Positions 16,859-25,540 of a DNA stretch of 50,742 nt are shown in pieces. Every line of letters starts with the position of its first letter. Positions within the stretch are counted from its first letter, which is position 1. The DNA is from Clostridia bacterium. GTDB lineage: Bacteria; Bacillota; Clostridia; Christensenellales; Aristaeellaceae. The stretch covers positions 1 to 50,742 of the forward strand of contig JAUMVG010000020.1 of NCBI GenBank assembly GCA_030530315.1, written 5' to 3'. Position numbers and translations under genes: made by a program. The notes beneath the pieces were generated by a model, which saw only the letters and a list, made by a program, of their open reading frames with translations, searched no databases and was not told where the DNA came from.

Positions 16859-19800
16859 TTACCAGGTGCGGATGAACCGGCCGAGGGGCTGGCCCAGCAT
16901 CTCCAGCAGGCTGTTGCAGGTGTTGTAGGCCTGGCGGTCCAGCGCGTGGTCGGCGTAAGCCATCATCACGTTCTGCTTCAGGCCGTCCAGCTTGGTGCGC
17001 CATTCGGCGGCTCTGGCCTTGATCTCATCGGTCTGCGCGTCGCTGTCCTCCTTCTCGGACACCTCGCGCTGGATCCTCTCGGCCTTCTCCACCGCCAGCG
17101 CGATGGCGCCGGGCTCGTTCTTGCCGCCCGCGCTGTACCAGAGCGCAAACTGCAGCAGGATCGGGAACTCGTTGAAGCAGCCGTACATGCGCTCCAGCTC
17201 CACGTGCCGGTCCTCGGTGTTGTACACCTCAGCGCTGGGACCCTCGATCACCGTGGTGGCGATCTTCACGCGCATGACCTTCAGCAGGTCGAACATCAGC
17301 ATGCGGGCCACGTCGGCGCAGTCCGCGGTCAGGACGCTCTCGTCGGCCTGCTCGGGGATCTCGGCGATGCGGGCCTTGGCCTTGTCCACCAGGGCCTCCG
17401 CCTCGGCCAGGCGCTCCTTCACCAGGCTGCCCAGCTTCACGTGCTCGGCCATCTCCGCCACGACGTCCAGGCGGCGGCTCAGCGCCTCGCGGATCGCGCG
17501 GCCGTAGGCGCTGGACCACGCGTCCTTGATCTCCTCGGTCATGGTCGGGTTGAAGCTCGGCTTCAGCTCCATCAGCTTGTTGGAGACGCCCAGCTTGTTG
17601 CCCCAGTCGGTGGCGGCGTCATACAGGTGGCTGAAGGTCAGCGGGTCGCGGGTGCGGTTGTTGTCCAGCGCCACGATGGCGTCGCGATAGTCCTCCGCCA
17701 GCTTCTGCGCCTGCTGCAGCTGGGCCTTGTTGGCCTGGTTGGGCTCCAGCTTCAGAAGGTCGTCCAGCGCGGCCCGGTTGAAGGGGATGGCGTCCAGCGC
17801 GTTCCGGATGGTGGTCTCGGAGGGCGTCACGCCGTCGATCTTCTTGAACACGCACTTGTAGGCGTTCACGGCGGGCAGCTCGTTGTAGTTGAACTTGTAG
17901 TCCAGCTTCAGCACGCCCTGCTTCTCGGCTTCCTTCAGCTGCTCGGCGGCCTCGCCGGTCTCGCGGACCTCGCGCTCGATGAAGGGATCGGGGATGCGGG
18001 CGGTGTCGCCCCAGGGCTGCTTCATCTGGTCGAGCAGGCCCGCGTCGTTGATGGCGTCGGGATTCTCGTTCATGTACAGGTGATAGGCCTTGTGGGAGCG
18101 CTTGCTCTCGGTATAGACCCTGCGCAGCACGTCGAGGAACCCATAGAAGTACATCGGCAGGCCGCCCTTGTCGTTGACCCAGAAGATGCGGTCGCTGCTC
18201 TGGGTGTGCTTGATGATGGCCAGAAGGTTGTTGTTCTTGCAGTAGGCCTGGATGCCCTGCTCGATGTCCGTGGCGCCCTGGGGCAGCGTGATCATGCTGA
18301 CGTGCACCGCGATGTTGTTGGGCAGGTCCATGGACTCGGGGGACGGATAGAACATGACCTCCGCGCCGGTGCGCAGCTTGGCGCACAGCTGGTTGGTGAC
18401 GTAGTTCTGCAGCGCGGCGCCGTCGCCCACGTGCTGATAGGTCTGGATCTTCTGGGTCAGGGACAGGCCGCCCACGGCGACGAACATGTTCTCGCGCATG
18501 GCGTCCACGGTCTGGTTCACCAGCGCGGGCAGCTCGCTGGGCGCGAGCTTGGCGTCCATCATCCGCTCGGTCACGGCGATGGCGCTGTTGTAGATGCCCT
18601 GCACCAGGGTGTCCCGCTTGTCCTGATCCGCAAACTTCTGGGTCAGGTCATTGGCCATGGCGCTGGTGTCGAACAGCGTGGCGGTGGTGTTGGCGCGGGC
18701 CTTGCGCAGCTCCTCCTCGTAGGCGTTCTTCTGGGTGCGGATGGCGGTCACGATGTCGCCCAGCACCGCGGTGTACAGGGCCAGCCGCTTCTGGAAGTCG
18801 TTCAGCGCCTCCTTCAGCGCGGCGTAGTAGGCGTCGGCCTGGGTCGCGTTGTAGAGGGTCTGGACCTTGGCCATGTAGTCCTCGAAGTTCTGGCGGTTGC
18901 GCAGCAGGCCGCCCAGCACGCCCGGGTGCAGGAACTTCTCGAAGCTGCTCCTGCAGTGGTCCTTGTAGCTCTGCATATCGCTGGCGGCGGTCGCCTTCTT
19001 GCCGTCCAGCACCGCGCCGTAGTCCGCGACCTTCTTGCCCAGGCAGTTCTCGCCCTCGCTGAGCATCGCGTACAGGTACTCGGGGCCGCGCTTGATGTCC
19101 TGGCCGATCTGGCGGGCCTGGGTCAGGAACACGTTCCACACGTCCTCGGCCAGCTGGATCTCCTCGTTGCCCTTGCTGTGGCGCAGCGCGTCCGCGAAAT
19201 TGGTATAGGCGGTGCCGTGGGGCGCGGAGCTGCCGTCCTGGCTGCGCAGGGTGTCCACGTCGAAGCCGTCAAAGCTGGGAATGACGTGGCGCTGGTTGAA
19301 GCCCTGGCGCACGACCGCCGAGGCGGTGCCGGCCTGCATGGTGTCCAGGGACATCACGTTCTTCTTGAACTCCTCGATGTCCATGCCGTCCATGATGGCC
19401 TTGTGGGTATCGAAGCGGGTGATCGCCTCGTCGTAGATCATCGACCACTCCTGCAGCTCCATCAGCCGATCCTCGCCGGCGTTGCTGTAGGCGCCGAGGG
19501 AGTGATAGCGGGTGGGCATCGGATAGGGGTGATGCATCATGCTGATGATGGCGGACTGGTTGGAGTGGGCGCTCTGGAAGCCGTATGCGTTGGCGTCGCT
19601 GGTGGCGCCGCCGTCGCCCTTCCTCTCCTCATCCACGACCTCGAAGGTCTCGTTGCCGGCGGCGTCGCTGCTCTCGTAGCAGTGCACCAGGTACTCGGCG
19701 ACGGCGTCGGTGTTGTGCTCGTAGGCGTTCTCGATGTTCACGCCGTGGTCGTTCTGAGAGCACAGCAGGTACACGTCGTCAAAGGGCGCGCCGGTCCAGG

Positions 19801-20566
19801 TCAGCGTGTCGGTGTTGGTGTACTGCTGCCGCAGGGTGACGCCGGTGGTCTCCGCGTCCATCCAGAAGTCCAGCTCCTTCAGGAAGGCGTAGCTGTTGCT
19901 GCTGTACAGGCGGGTATTGGCCTCTGCGCCGCCGCCGTTGTGGGCGATGGTCACGTCGGGCATCATCAGGTAGGCCTCGATGTTGATCCTGTAGCCGCCC
20001 CGGCGGGCGATGTCCCGCAGGATGTAGGCGATGTCCAGGATGGTGCCGGAGCCCGTGCCGCCGGAGATGCCGGCCATCAGCTTGACGGAGATGCGGTTGT
20101 TCCTGGCCGCGTTCGCCGCGTTCACGGCGCCCAGGGAGTTCAGCTTGCCGGTCAGCGCCATGCGAATGCTGTTGAACTTGTCAAACAGCATCAGGCGGGA
20201 GACCTGGCGATAGCAGCCCGCGCCGTCGCGGGTGACATCGATGCCCTCCAGGCGGGGGTCCAGCCACTCGGTGACGTAGTTCTTCCTGCCGAGGGCGCCC
20301 TTGATCGTTTCGAAGTCGCCGCCGATATCCACGAACTCGCCGTTTTCCAGCTTCATGCCGTAGAGGCGCTTGTCGCCGATGCCGCTCTCGGTATCGATCT
20401 CCAGGTATTCCGTGCGCGGCGGCCGGTTGGCCTCGGTGCCATCCGGGAAGCGCTGGCCTTCAAAGCGCTTGTTGAATTCAGACTTGGTCCGCATCAGCAT
20501 GCTGAATCCGGTTCCGCCCAGTCCCAGGATCAGTACCGGCGCGTCGATCTTCTTAACCTTAGGCAT
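16859..20566 (-). CDS. Tubulin-like GTPase (Tubulin_2-type), 1235 aa
   Basis: The N-terminus has the glycine loop of the FtsZ/tubulin fold (LILGLGGTG, 12-20) and the signature GISGGTGSG at 166-174, which contacts GTP phosphates. After the N-terminal GTPase region (about 1-420) the protein extends another 800 residues, largely helical (about 500-700 and 850-1200), far longer than FtsZ (about 400 aa). No membrane segment is seen. Such long tubulin-superfamily proteins are known from diverse bacteria and archaea, often beside vWA and GTPase genes, and are predicted to act in membrane remodelling; no assay defines the role here. The start ATG 20566 follows AAGGGGG. It is the second gene of the operon, 156 bp after the vWA gene. 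Confidence 0.88.
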   Translation of the reverse strand: MPKVKKIDAPVLILGLGGTGFSMLMRTKSEFNKRFEGQRFPDGTEANRPPRTEYLEIDTESGIGDKRLYGMKLENGEFVDIGGDFETIKGALGRKNYVTEWLDPRLEGIDVTRDGAGCYRQVSRLMLFDKFNSIRMALTGKLNSLGAVNAANAARNNRISVKLMAGISGGTGSGTILDIAYILRDIARRGGYRINIEAYLMMPDVTIAHNGGGAEANTRLYSSNSYAFLKELDFWMDAETTGVTLRQQYTNTDTLTWTGAPFDDVYLLCSQNDHGVNIENAYEHNTDAVAEYLVHCYESSDAAGNETFEVVDEERKGDGGATSDANAYGFQSAHSNQSAIISMMHHPYPMPTRYHSLGAYSNAGEDRLMELQEWSMIYDEAITRFDTHKAIMDGMDIEEFKKNVMSLDTMQAGTASAVVRQGFNQRHVIPSFDGFDVDTLRSQDGSSAPHGTAYTNFADALRHSKGNEEIQLAEDVWNVFLTQARQIGQDIKRGPEYLYAMLSEGENCLGKKVADYGAVLDGKKATAASDMQSYKDHCRSSFEKFLHPGVLGGLLRNRQNFEDYMAKVQTLYNATQADAYYAALKEALNDFQKRLALYTAVLGDIVTAIRTQKNAYEEELRKARANTTATLFDTSAMANDLTQKFADQDKRDTLVQGIYNSAIAVTERMMDAKLAPSELPALVNQTVDAMRENMFVAVGGLSLTQKIQTYQHVGDGAALQNYVTNQLCAKLRTGAEVMFYPSPESMDLPNNIAVHVSMITLPQGATDIEQGIQAYCKNNNLLAIIKHTQSSDRIFWVNDKGGLPMYFYGFLDVLRRVYTESKRSHKAYHLYMNENPDAINDAGLLDQMKQPWGDTARIPDPFIEREVRETGEAAEQLKEAEKQGVLKLDYKFNYNELPAVNAYKCVFKKIDGVTPSETTIRNALDAIPFNRAALDDLLKLEPNQANKAQLQQAQKLAEDYRDAIVALDNNRTRDPLTFSHLYDAATDWGNKLGVSNKLMELKPSFNPTMTEEIKDAWSSAYGRAIREALSRRLDVVAEMAEHVKLGSLVKERLAEAEALVDKAKARIAEIPEQADESVLTADCADVARMLMFDLLKVMRVKIATTVIEGPSAEVYNTEDRHVELERMYGCFNEFPILLQFALWYSAGGKNEPGAIALAVEKAERIQREVSEKEDSDAQTDEIKARAAEWRTKLDGLKQNVMMAYADHALDRQAYNTCNSLLEMLGQPLGRFIRTW

Positions 20567-20619
20567 TGATGTATCCCCCTTACATGATCTTTAGGTGAAT
20601 GGGTCGCTATGCTCATCAA

Positions 20620-20645
20620 CTGAAGCCCGGCCCTCCGGGTTTCAG
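20620..20645 (-). other. Intercistronic stem-loop before the tubulin gene
   Basis: CTGAAGCCCGG and CCGGGTTTCAG pair around a 4-nt loop. A run of five A follows on the plus strand, so the minus-strand RNA has U before the stem rather than after it. It is the second of two hairpins in the 156-bp gap and could tune expression of the tubulin-like gene. Confidence 0.55.
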
Positions 20646-20683
20646 AAAAATGCGTATCGAACATCCCCGGGGCGGGGCAAACC

Positions 20684-20708
20684 GAAGGCCGCGACCGATG
20701 CGGCCTTC
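20684..20708 (-). terminator. Terminator-like stem-loop after the 1036-aa vWA gene
   Basis: GAAGGCCGC and GCGGCCTTC form a perfect 9-bp stem with a 7-nt loop, 14 nt past the stop codon. Only GGTTTG follows, so it is probably a partial terminator that lets some transcription pass into the tubulin-like gene. Confidence 0.5.
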
Positions 20709-20722
20709 AATTCGTATTGTCG

Positions 20723-23700
20723 TCAGTCCCTCTTGAACACGACGGTGTTCTCGTTGCCGGCGGTGTCGCGGAAGGCCACGGTGATGCGGCCGTTGCGGCA
20801 CCACTTGGCCTTGCGGCTGCGGGTGATGACCGTGCCGTCCACCTTCACGCTCGAGCCGTTGGGCAGCGCCGCGTTCTTCTTCAACTCCACCACCAGGCGG
20901 TTGCCGGTGGTCGGCCACAGCTGGATCTTGCTGAACACCTGGGCGCCGCTGCCGTCGTCCATGATGGTGAAGTGATCCGCCAGCACCTTCAGCGTGCAGG
21001 GCTTGCGGCGGGTGCGGCCGAACCTGCGGCTCTCCTTGCCCTCGTCGGAGAGCACGGCGAAGTCGTTCTGGGTCACGCGATACTCGTCGTTGTGCCTCGG
21101 CCACGGGCGGTGCACCACGTACTTGTTGATCAGCACCGCGGCGATGACAGCCAGGATCAGCAGGATCACCGCGTAGGTGATGATGCACATCAGCCGGTCG
21201 CGGGAGGAGGTGATGTTGTAGTCGATGGCGTAGGACACGGACTCGTCGTCCTCGTCGGTGGCGGTCACCGTCACGTGGGACCTGCCGAAGCGGGCGGCCG
21301 TCACGTTCAGGGTGTCGCCCTCCAGCGCGCCGCTGTCCACGTCGGCGTTGGTCTCCACCACGGGGCCCTCCTTGGCGATCAGGCCGAAGGTGCGCAGGAT
21401 GGCGCGGGCGGGGGTGAAGAGGTCCTTCTCCTCCTCCTGGTTCTCGGCGGAGGCGGTGAAGCTCAGGCTGTCGAAAGCGCCGTCGGCGTCGGTGAACCAG
21501 TCGTTCAGCGCGTGGCTCAGCTTGCCCAGCTCCGGGTTGTCCTTGTCCACGGTGAACACCACGCCGGCTTCGCCGGACTCGCCGCCATTTCCGGCCAGCA
21601 GGCCCTCCAGGTCCTCAACGACCACGGGGGCCACGTTGACCACCTCGAAGGTGTTGCTGCCCAGCGGTTTGCTCTCGCCGCCGTTGATGCTGTAGGTGGA
21701 ATCCACCTGCACCTTGCCGGTGTTGCGCTTGGCGCTGACGGTGTAGCCCAGGCCGAACTCGTCGTTTACGACCTCGGCGTCCTTGGGCTTCTCCACCGTC
21801 ACATGCTCCACGGCCAGCACGCCGTCCAGCTTGTCGCGCAGCTCCAGCGCGGCCAGCTCGGAGTACGGGAAGTCGGCGCTCGGCGGCACCAGGTCGTAGG
21901 CCACCTGCACCGTGGCGCTGCCGCCCTTGCCCAGCTGGCCCGGCTCAAGCCCGGTTCCCAGTTCGGCGATCTCAGGCTGGACGGGATCTGCGCTGATGGT
22001 CAGGCAGTCGTTCAGCAGGTCGCCGACGGAGATCACGTTGGCGGTGAAGCGCACGGATTCGGACTTGTTGCCCGCGCCGTCCTGGGCGTAGACGTCCACA
22101 TAGCCGTCCTTCAGGTTGTCGTCGCTCACCCGATGGACGACCAACTTCTCGTTGTCAACGATCTCGCCCTCCAGTCCGCTCCGGGAGGCGATCACATAGG
22201 TCAGCGGGTCGTCGTCTTCGTCCTTGAAGCAGCCGGACAGCGGCTTGGATTCCAGTTCGACGGGGGCATTTTCATCAAAGATGTCGTTGATGCGGATCGT
22301 GCCCAGGAACTGGGGCTCCGTCTCCGTCGCCACGGGCTTGTCGCCGAACACCACGAACACGTTGTTCTCGTTGTTCTCCGTCTCCCGGAACAGGTGGTCG
22401 CCGCTGGCGCTCACCCCATAGTGGAAGGTCTGCTGGTCGGCGGCGTTCTTGTTTACGAAGCTGGCGGTGTTCAGGTCGATGTCGCAGACGAAACGACTGT
22501 TGTCGTAATCGGCGGTCATCGGCGTCTCCAGCACGGGGTTGTTGTTGGCGTCGTAGACGGTCAGCACCGCCTCGATGCCAGTGCCGTCCGCCTGGCGGCC
22601 GCCGTACAGGCTGATGTCGCTGCTGGGGGCGCCCGTTGCGTCCACGAACCAGGACTCGATGGTCACGTGCTCGTTCTTCCTGAACGCGTTGTCATCCGCG
22701 CCGGTCAGGCCCGCCGCCAACTCGATCTGATAGTTGTACAGCAGGTCGATGGTCATCTGCTCGTCTGCGGAGACGTCGGCGGCCCGGCGCGCGCTCACCT
22801 TCCAGGTGCCCGGGTCCGGCTCGATGATCTTCAGGCTGACGAAGTCGTAGCGCTGATAGGCTTGTCCCTTCAGGCCGGAGCTGCCAGCCGATAGCGTGTG
22901 GTCGTTGGTGTACATGATCAGGTTCGGCCCGTCGCCGATCTGCTGACCGTTGTTGTCCTGCACGGATACGCCGCCCTCGATCTTGTTCCTGTCCACCACC
23001 ACGTTGACCTCGGTGATGGCCTTGTGGGGAATGCGGATGTCGAACACGATGTCGTCGCCGTCCCCGGCCTGGGCGGTGACCGTCTCCTGCTCGGTGCCGA
23101 TCAGCTCGGCAAAGACGCCGCTGAAGCGGTCCTTCAGCTCGGAGGGCTGCACGCCGGACCAGTAGGTCTCAGGGGAGGTGGCGATGCTGCGCAGCAGGTT
23201 CTGGCCATTGGGATCGTTGCCGAACTGCATGCAGTAGATGCGGCCGCCGAAGGCTTCGATCTGCCGCGCGCAGTCCACCGCCATCTGCTCATTCTCGGCG
23301 GAGGCCGGCTTGGAGATGCCGTCACCCAGCACCAGCACCAGCTTCTGGTTGCCGGTGTCGCTGCGGCTCATCAGGTCCAGCGCCTGCTGCATGCCCAGAG
23401 CGTAGTTGGTAAGACCCGTGTGGAGGTTCGCGCCGCTGGCATAGTCCACATCGTTCGCGTACAGCGAATCGCACAGCGCCCTGCGGCGGACCGGGTCGGA
23501 GACATCGATCCAGGTCTTCCACAGGCTGCCGTGGCTGGCGTTATAATCATCGATGAAGCGCTGCTCGTCCGTGAACGGCACGATGGCGGCCTTGGAGAAC
23601 TTCGCGTCGCACATGTTGATCAGCATGGTCGCCGCGTCCAGGCACATCGTCTCCGGGTCGGCAGGGTTGTTATTTCCCAAGCCCGGGAAGGTCGAGAAGG

Positions 23701-23833
23701 AAAAGTCGATCACGACCACGACGTCCAGCCCGGGGTTCTTGACCTCGGCCAGCGCGCCGGTCAGGCCGCCGAGCATGCCCAGCGCGAGCATCGCGGCCAT
23801 CATCAGAGCAAGCAGTTTCCTCATTTGCTTCAC
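20723..23833 (-). CDS. Exported vWA-domain protein with one membrane span; first gene of the tubulin operon
   Basis: The protein is about 1036 aa. It has a signal peptide (about 1-30) followed by a vWA domain (about 35-245) with an intact metal site: DFSFS at 43-47, a downstream Thr near 130 and VLGDG near 168. Long beta-rich Ig- or cadherin-like regions follow (about 250-870), then one membrane helix (about 880-905) and a basic cytoplasmic domain of about 130 residues rich in beta strands, possibly FHA-like. GTG 23833 is chosen because GGAG lies 8 bp upstream; GTG 23842 and ATG 23824 are alternatives. The domain order places a metal-dependent adhesion module outside and a small domain inside, near the cytoplasmic tubulin-like and GTPase proteins. 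Partner and ligand are unknown. Confidence 0.85.
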   Translation of the reverse strand: MKQMRKLLALMMAAMLALGMLGGLTGALAEVKNPGLDVVVVIDFSFSTFPGLGNNNPADPETMCLDAATMLINMCDAKFSKAAIVPFTDEQRFIDDYNASHGSLWKTWIDVSDPVRRRALCDSLYANDVDYASGANLHTGLTNYALGMQQALDLMSRSDTGNQKLVLVLGDGISKPASAENEQMAVDCARQIEAFGGRIYCMQFGNDPNGQNLLRSIATSPETYWSGVQPSELKDRFSGVFAELIGTEQETVTAQAGDGDDIVFDIRIPHKAITEVNVVVDRNKIEGGVSVQDNNGQQIGDGPNLIMYTNDHTLSAGSSGLKGQAYQRYDFVSLKIIEPDPGTWKVSARRAADVSADEQMTIDLLYNYQIELAAGLTGADDNAFRKNEHVTIESWFVDATGAPSSDISLYGGRQADGTGIEAVLTVYDANNNPVLETPMTADYDNSRFVCDIDLNTASFVNKNAADQQTFHYGVSASGDHLFRETENNENNVFVVFGDKPVATETEPQFLGTIRINDIFDENAPVELESKPLSGCFKDEDDDPLTYVIASRSGLEGEIVDNEKLVVHRVSDDNLKDGYVDVYAQDGAGNKSESVRFTANVISVGDLLNDCLTISADPVQPEIAELGTGLEPGQLGKGGSATVQVAYDLVPPSADFPYSELAALELRDKLDGVLAVEHVTVEKPKDAEVVNDEFGLGYTVSAKRNTGKVQVDSTYSINGGESKPLGSNTFEVVNVAPVVVEDLEGLLAGNGGESGEAGVVFTVDKDNPELGKLSHALNDWFTDADGAFDSLSFTASAENQEEEKDLFTPARAILRTFGLIAKEGPVVETNADVDSGALEGDTLNVTAARFGRSHVTVTATDEDDESVSYAIDYNITSSRDRLMCIITYAVILLILAVIAAVLINKYVVHRPWPRHNDEYRVTQNDFAVLSDEGKESRRFGRTRRKPCTLKVLADHFTIMDDGSGAQVFSKIQLWPTTGNRLVVELKKNAALPNGSSVKVDGTVITRSRKAKWCRNGRITVAFRDTAGNENTVVFKRD

Positions 23834-23904
23834 AATCTCCACTCCAATCTCATATGACGTTAAATAGTCTATTTTCCGTCATAATACATCATCATCCTCA
23901 TAAG

Positions 23905-23933
23905 ATTTTACATTAGGACCCTGTTATTGTCAA
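23905..23933 (-). promoter_or_regulatory. Sigma-70-type promoter of the tubulin/vWA operon
   Basis: On the minus strand TTGACA (23928-23933) and TAAAAT (23905-23910) are separated by exactly 17 bp. The predicted leader to the vWA gene is about 65 nt. It is divergent from the NAD operon promoter. Confidence 0.8.
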
Positions 23934-24030
23934 GCAAATATGGGAAATTGTGTGACGGAAATTGGGTGGATTTGTCTCCTGCGCTCCGTCAAACCCCATG
24001 CTTCATTATACCTCGCACCCTCCGTCCGCC

Positions 24031-24045
24031 GTAAAACGGTTTTAC
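24031..24045. promoter_or_regulatory. Perfect palindrome, candidate operator
   Basis: GTAAAACGGTTTTAC is a 15-bp perfect palindrome midway between the two divergent promoters. The adjacent gene encodes NrtR, which usually represses its own NAD operon through palindromic sites, so this is a candidate NrtR site. It is 66 bp upstream of the -35 box, so looping or another regulator cannot be excluded. Confidence 0.5.
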
Positions 24046-24110
24046 ACCACGTCATCACGCAAGGTTATTATTCCAAAATTAATTATTATGGTCAAATCGA
24101 CAATAAATAC

Positions 24111-24139
24111 TTGACATCCGCCCCGGAGGCGTGTATTAT
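24111..24139 (+). promoter_or_regulatory. Sigma-70-type promoter of the NAD salvage operon
   Basis: TTGACA (24111-24116) and TATTAT (24134-24139) are 17 bp apart. Transcription should start near 24146, about 73 nt before the nrtR start codon. Confidence 0.82.
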
Positions 24140-24147
24140 TTAATTAC

Positions 24148-24160
24148 GGTCAAGGTGACC
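24148..24160. promoter_or_regulatory. Inverted repeat over the NAD operon start site
   Basis: GGTCA-AGG-TGACC is a perfect 5-bp inverted repeat just downstream of the -10 box. A protein bound here would block transcription start, so it is an alternative candidate operator for NrtR. Confidence 0.45.
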
Positions 24161-24218
24161 ACAAAGCAATCGCGTGTTTCAACCGGAGCGCGTCCCAAAA
24201 ACCTGGAGGTGAGAACCC

Positions 24219-24938
24219 TTGCATGATTCCCTGGCGCAGGATCAGGTCTTCGTGACCGTGGACATACTGATCATGACGGTGCGCGAAGGACGGCTGAACC
24301 TGCTGCTCTCCCGCAGAACGAATCCCCCCTACCCGGGCCGCTGGGCGCTGCCGGGGCGGCTGGTGGCCACGGACGAGGCCGCCGAGGCCGCGGTGGACCG
24401 GCTGCTGGAGGAGATGCTGCCGGTGCGCGGCGCGTTCTGCGAGCAGCTCTACACCTTCACCGACGTGGACCGGGATCCCCGGGGCCGGGTCGTCTCCATT
24501 GCCTACCTGGTCATCGTGCCCTGGGCGGAGCTGGCGGCCATCCCTGAGGGCGAGTTCGGCAGGCTGCGCTGCTTCGACGCCTCGCTGGACGCCGAGGGCC
24601 TGCGCCTGACCGGCAAGGACGGCATGGTGCTCAAGGGCGACGCGCTGGCCTTCGACCACGGCCGCATCATCGCCACCGGCATCCAGCGGCTGCGGGGCAA
24701 GATCGACTACACCGACATCGCCTTCCGATTCCTGAACGACGCCTCGGCCTTTTACCTCAGCGAGCTGCAATCGGTGTTCGAGGCGGTGCTGGACAAGCCC
24801 GTGGACGGCAGCAACTTCCGCCGGGCCATCCAGAGCCGCTACGAGGACACCGGCCTCATCGCCCAGCGGGCCCCCTCCGAGCAGGCCCCGAAGCGCCGGG
24901 GACGCCCCGCCGCCCTCTATCGCTTGAACCAACCGTGA
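24219..24938 (+). CDS. nrtR: NrtR-type Nudix transcriptional regulator of NAD metabolism
   Basis: The 239-aa protein has a Nudix-like N-terminal domain (about 10-150) and a C-terminal winged helix (about 155-235). In NrtR regulators the Nudix fold senses ADP-ribose or related NAD products instead of hydrolysing them, and DNA binding is lost on ligand binding. Consistent with this, the Nudix box is degenerate: after GRWALPGR the catalytic REUxEE pattern reads RLLEEM. A short basic tail (KRRGRP) ends the protein. TTG 24219 is chosen because GGAGGTGAG lies 7-8 bp upstream; no ATG is in frame nearby. It heads an operon whose next four metabolic genes make NAD from nicotinamide, which strongly supports the assignment. 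Confidence 0.88.
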   Translation: MHDSLAQDQVFVTVDILIMTVREGRLNLLLSRRTNPPYPGRWALPGRLVATDEAAEAAVDRLLEEMLPVRGAFCEQLYTFTDVDRDPRGRVVSIAYLVIVPWAELAAIPEGEFGRLRCFDASLDAEGLRLTGKDGMVLKGDALAFDHGRIIATGIQRLRGKIDYTDIAFRFLNDASAFYLSELQSVFEAVLDKPVDGSNFRRAIQSRYEDTGLIAQRAPSEQAPKRRGRPAALYRLNQP

Positions 24939-24953
24939 ATGGAGGTCAAAACC

Positions 24954-25490
24954 ATGCGTGAAAAGAAACTGTTGATCGTGGTGGACATGCAGAACGACTT
25001 CATCGACGGCAGCCTCGGCACCGCCGAGGCCCAGGCCATCGTGCCCGCGGCGGCCGCCCGGATCCGCGCCGCCAAGGCGGCCGGCGAGACCGTCATCGCC
25101 ACGCTGGACACCCACGGCGAGGACTACCTGGAGAGCTCCGAGGGCAAAAAGCTGCCTGTGCGCCACTGCATCCGGGGCACCGAGGGCTGGCGCCTCAACC
25201 CCCAGATCCGGGAGGCGCTGGGCGACAGCCTGGTCCTCGAAAAGCCCACCTTCGGCAGCCTGCGCCTCCCCGGTGCCGTCGCCGAGGCGGCGAAGGACGC
25301 CGACCAGCTCTCCATCGAGCTGCTGGGCCTGTGCACCGACATCTGCGTGGTGTCCAACGCCCTGCTGCTGAAGGCCAACTTCCCGGAGGCGGCCATCTCC
25401 GTCAACCGGGCCTGCTGCGCCGGGGTGACCCCCGGGAAGCACGAGGCCGCCCTCGAGACCATGGCCAGCTGCCAGATCGACATCATCTGA
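24954..25490 (+). CDS. pncA: Nicotinamidase (isochorismatase superfamily)
   Basis: The 178-aa cysteine hydrolase has the family triad pattern: Asp in VVDMQNDF near residue 10, Lys in EKPTFGS near 100, and Cys in GLCTDICVVSN near 130. It should convert nicotinamide to nicotinate and ammonia, the first step of the salvage route that continues with PncB, NadD and NadE. The isochorismatase superfamily is broad, and a different amide substrate would be possible in another context, but NrtR and the NAD genes make nicotinamidase by far the best call. ATG 24954 follows GGAGG, and the gene begins 15 bp after nrtR. Cytoplasmic. Confidence 0.88.
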   Translation: MREKKLLIVVDMQNDFIDGSLGTAEAQAIVPAAAARIRAAKAAGETVIATLDTHGEDYLESSEGKKLPVRHCIRGTEGWRLNPQIREALGDSLVLEKPTFGSLRLPGAVAEAAKDADQLSIELLGLCTDICVVSNALLLKANFPEAAISVNRACCAGVTPGKHEAALETMASCQIDII

Positions 25491-25540
25491 CCGGCATCCC
25501 CCATTTCCTATCATATATTAAAGGCATCAAGGAGGCTACC

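Noticed and set aside
16856-20569. Long open frame on the plus strand opposite the tubulin-like gene (about 1237 codons)
   Set aside because: It is His/Val/Gly/Leu-rich nonsense typical of the antisense of GC-rich genes; the minus strand has the tubulin signature, a ribosome site and collinear neighbours.
24150-25514. Minus-strand open frame across nrtR and pncA
   Set aside because: The plus strand encodes clear NrtR and PncA with promoter and ribosome sites.
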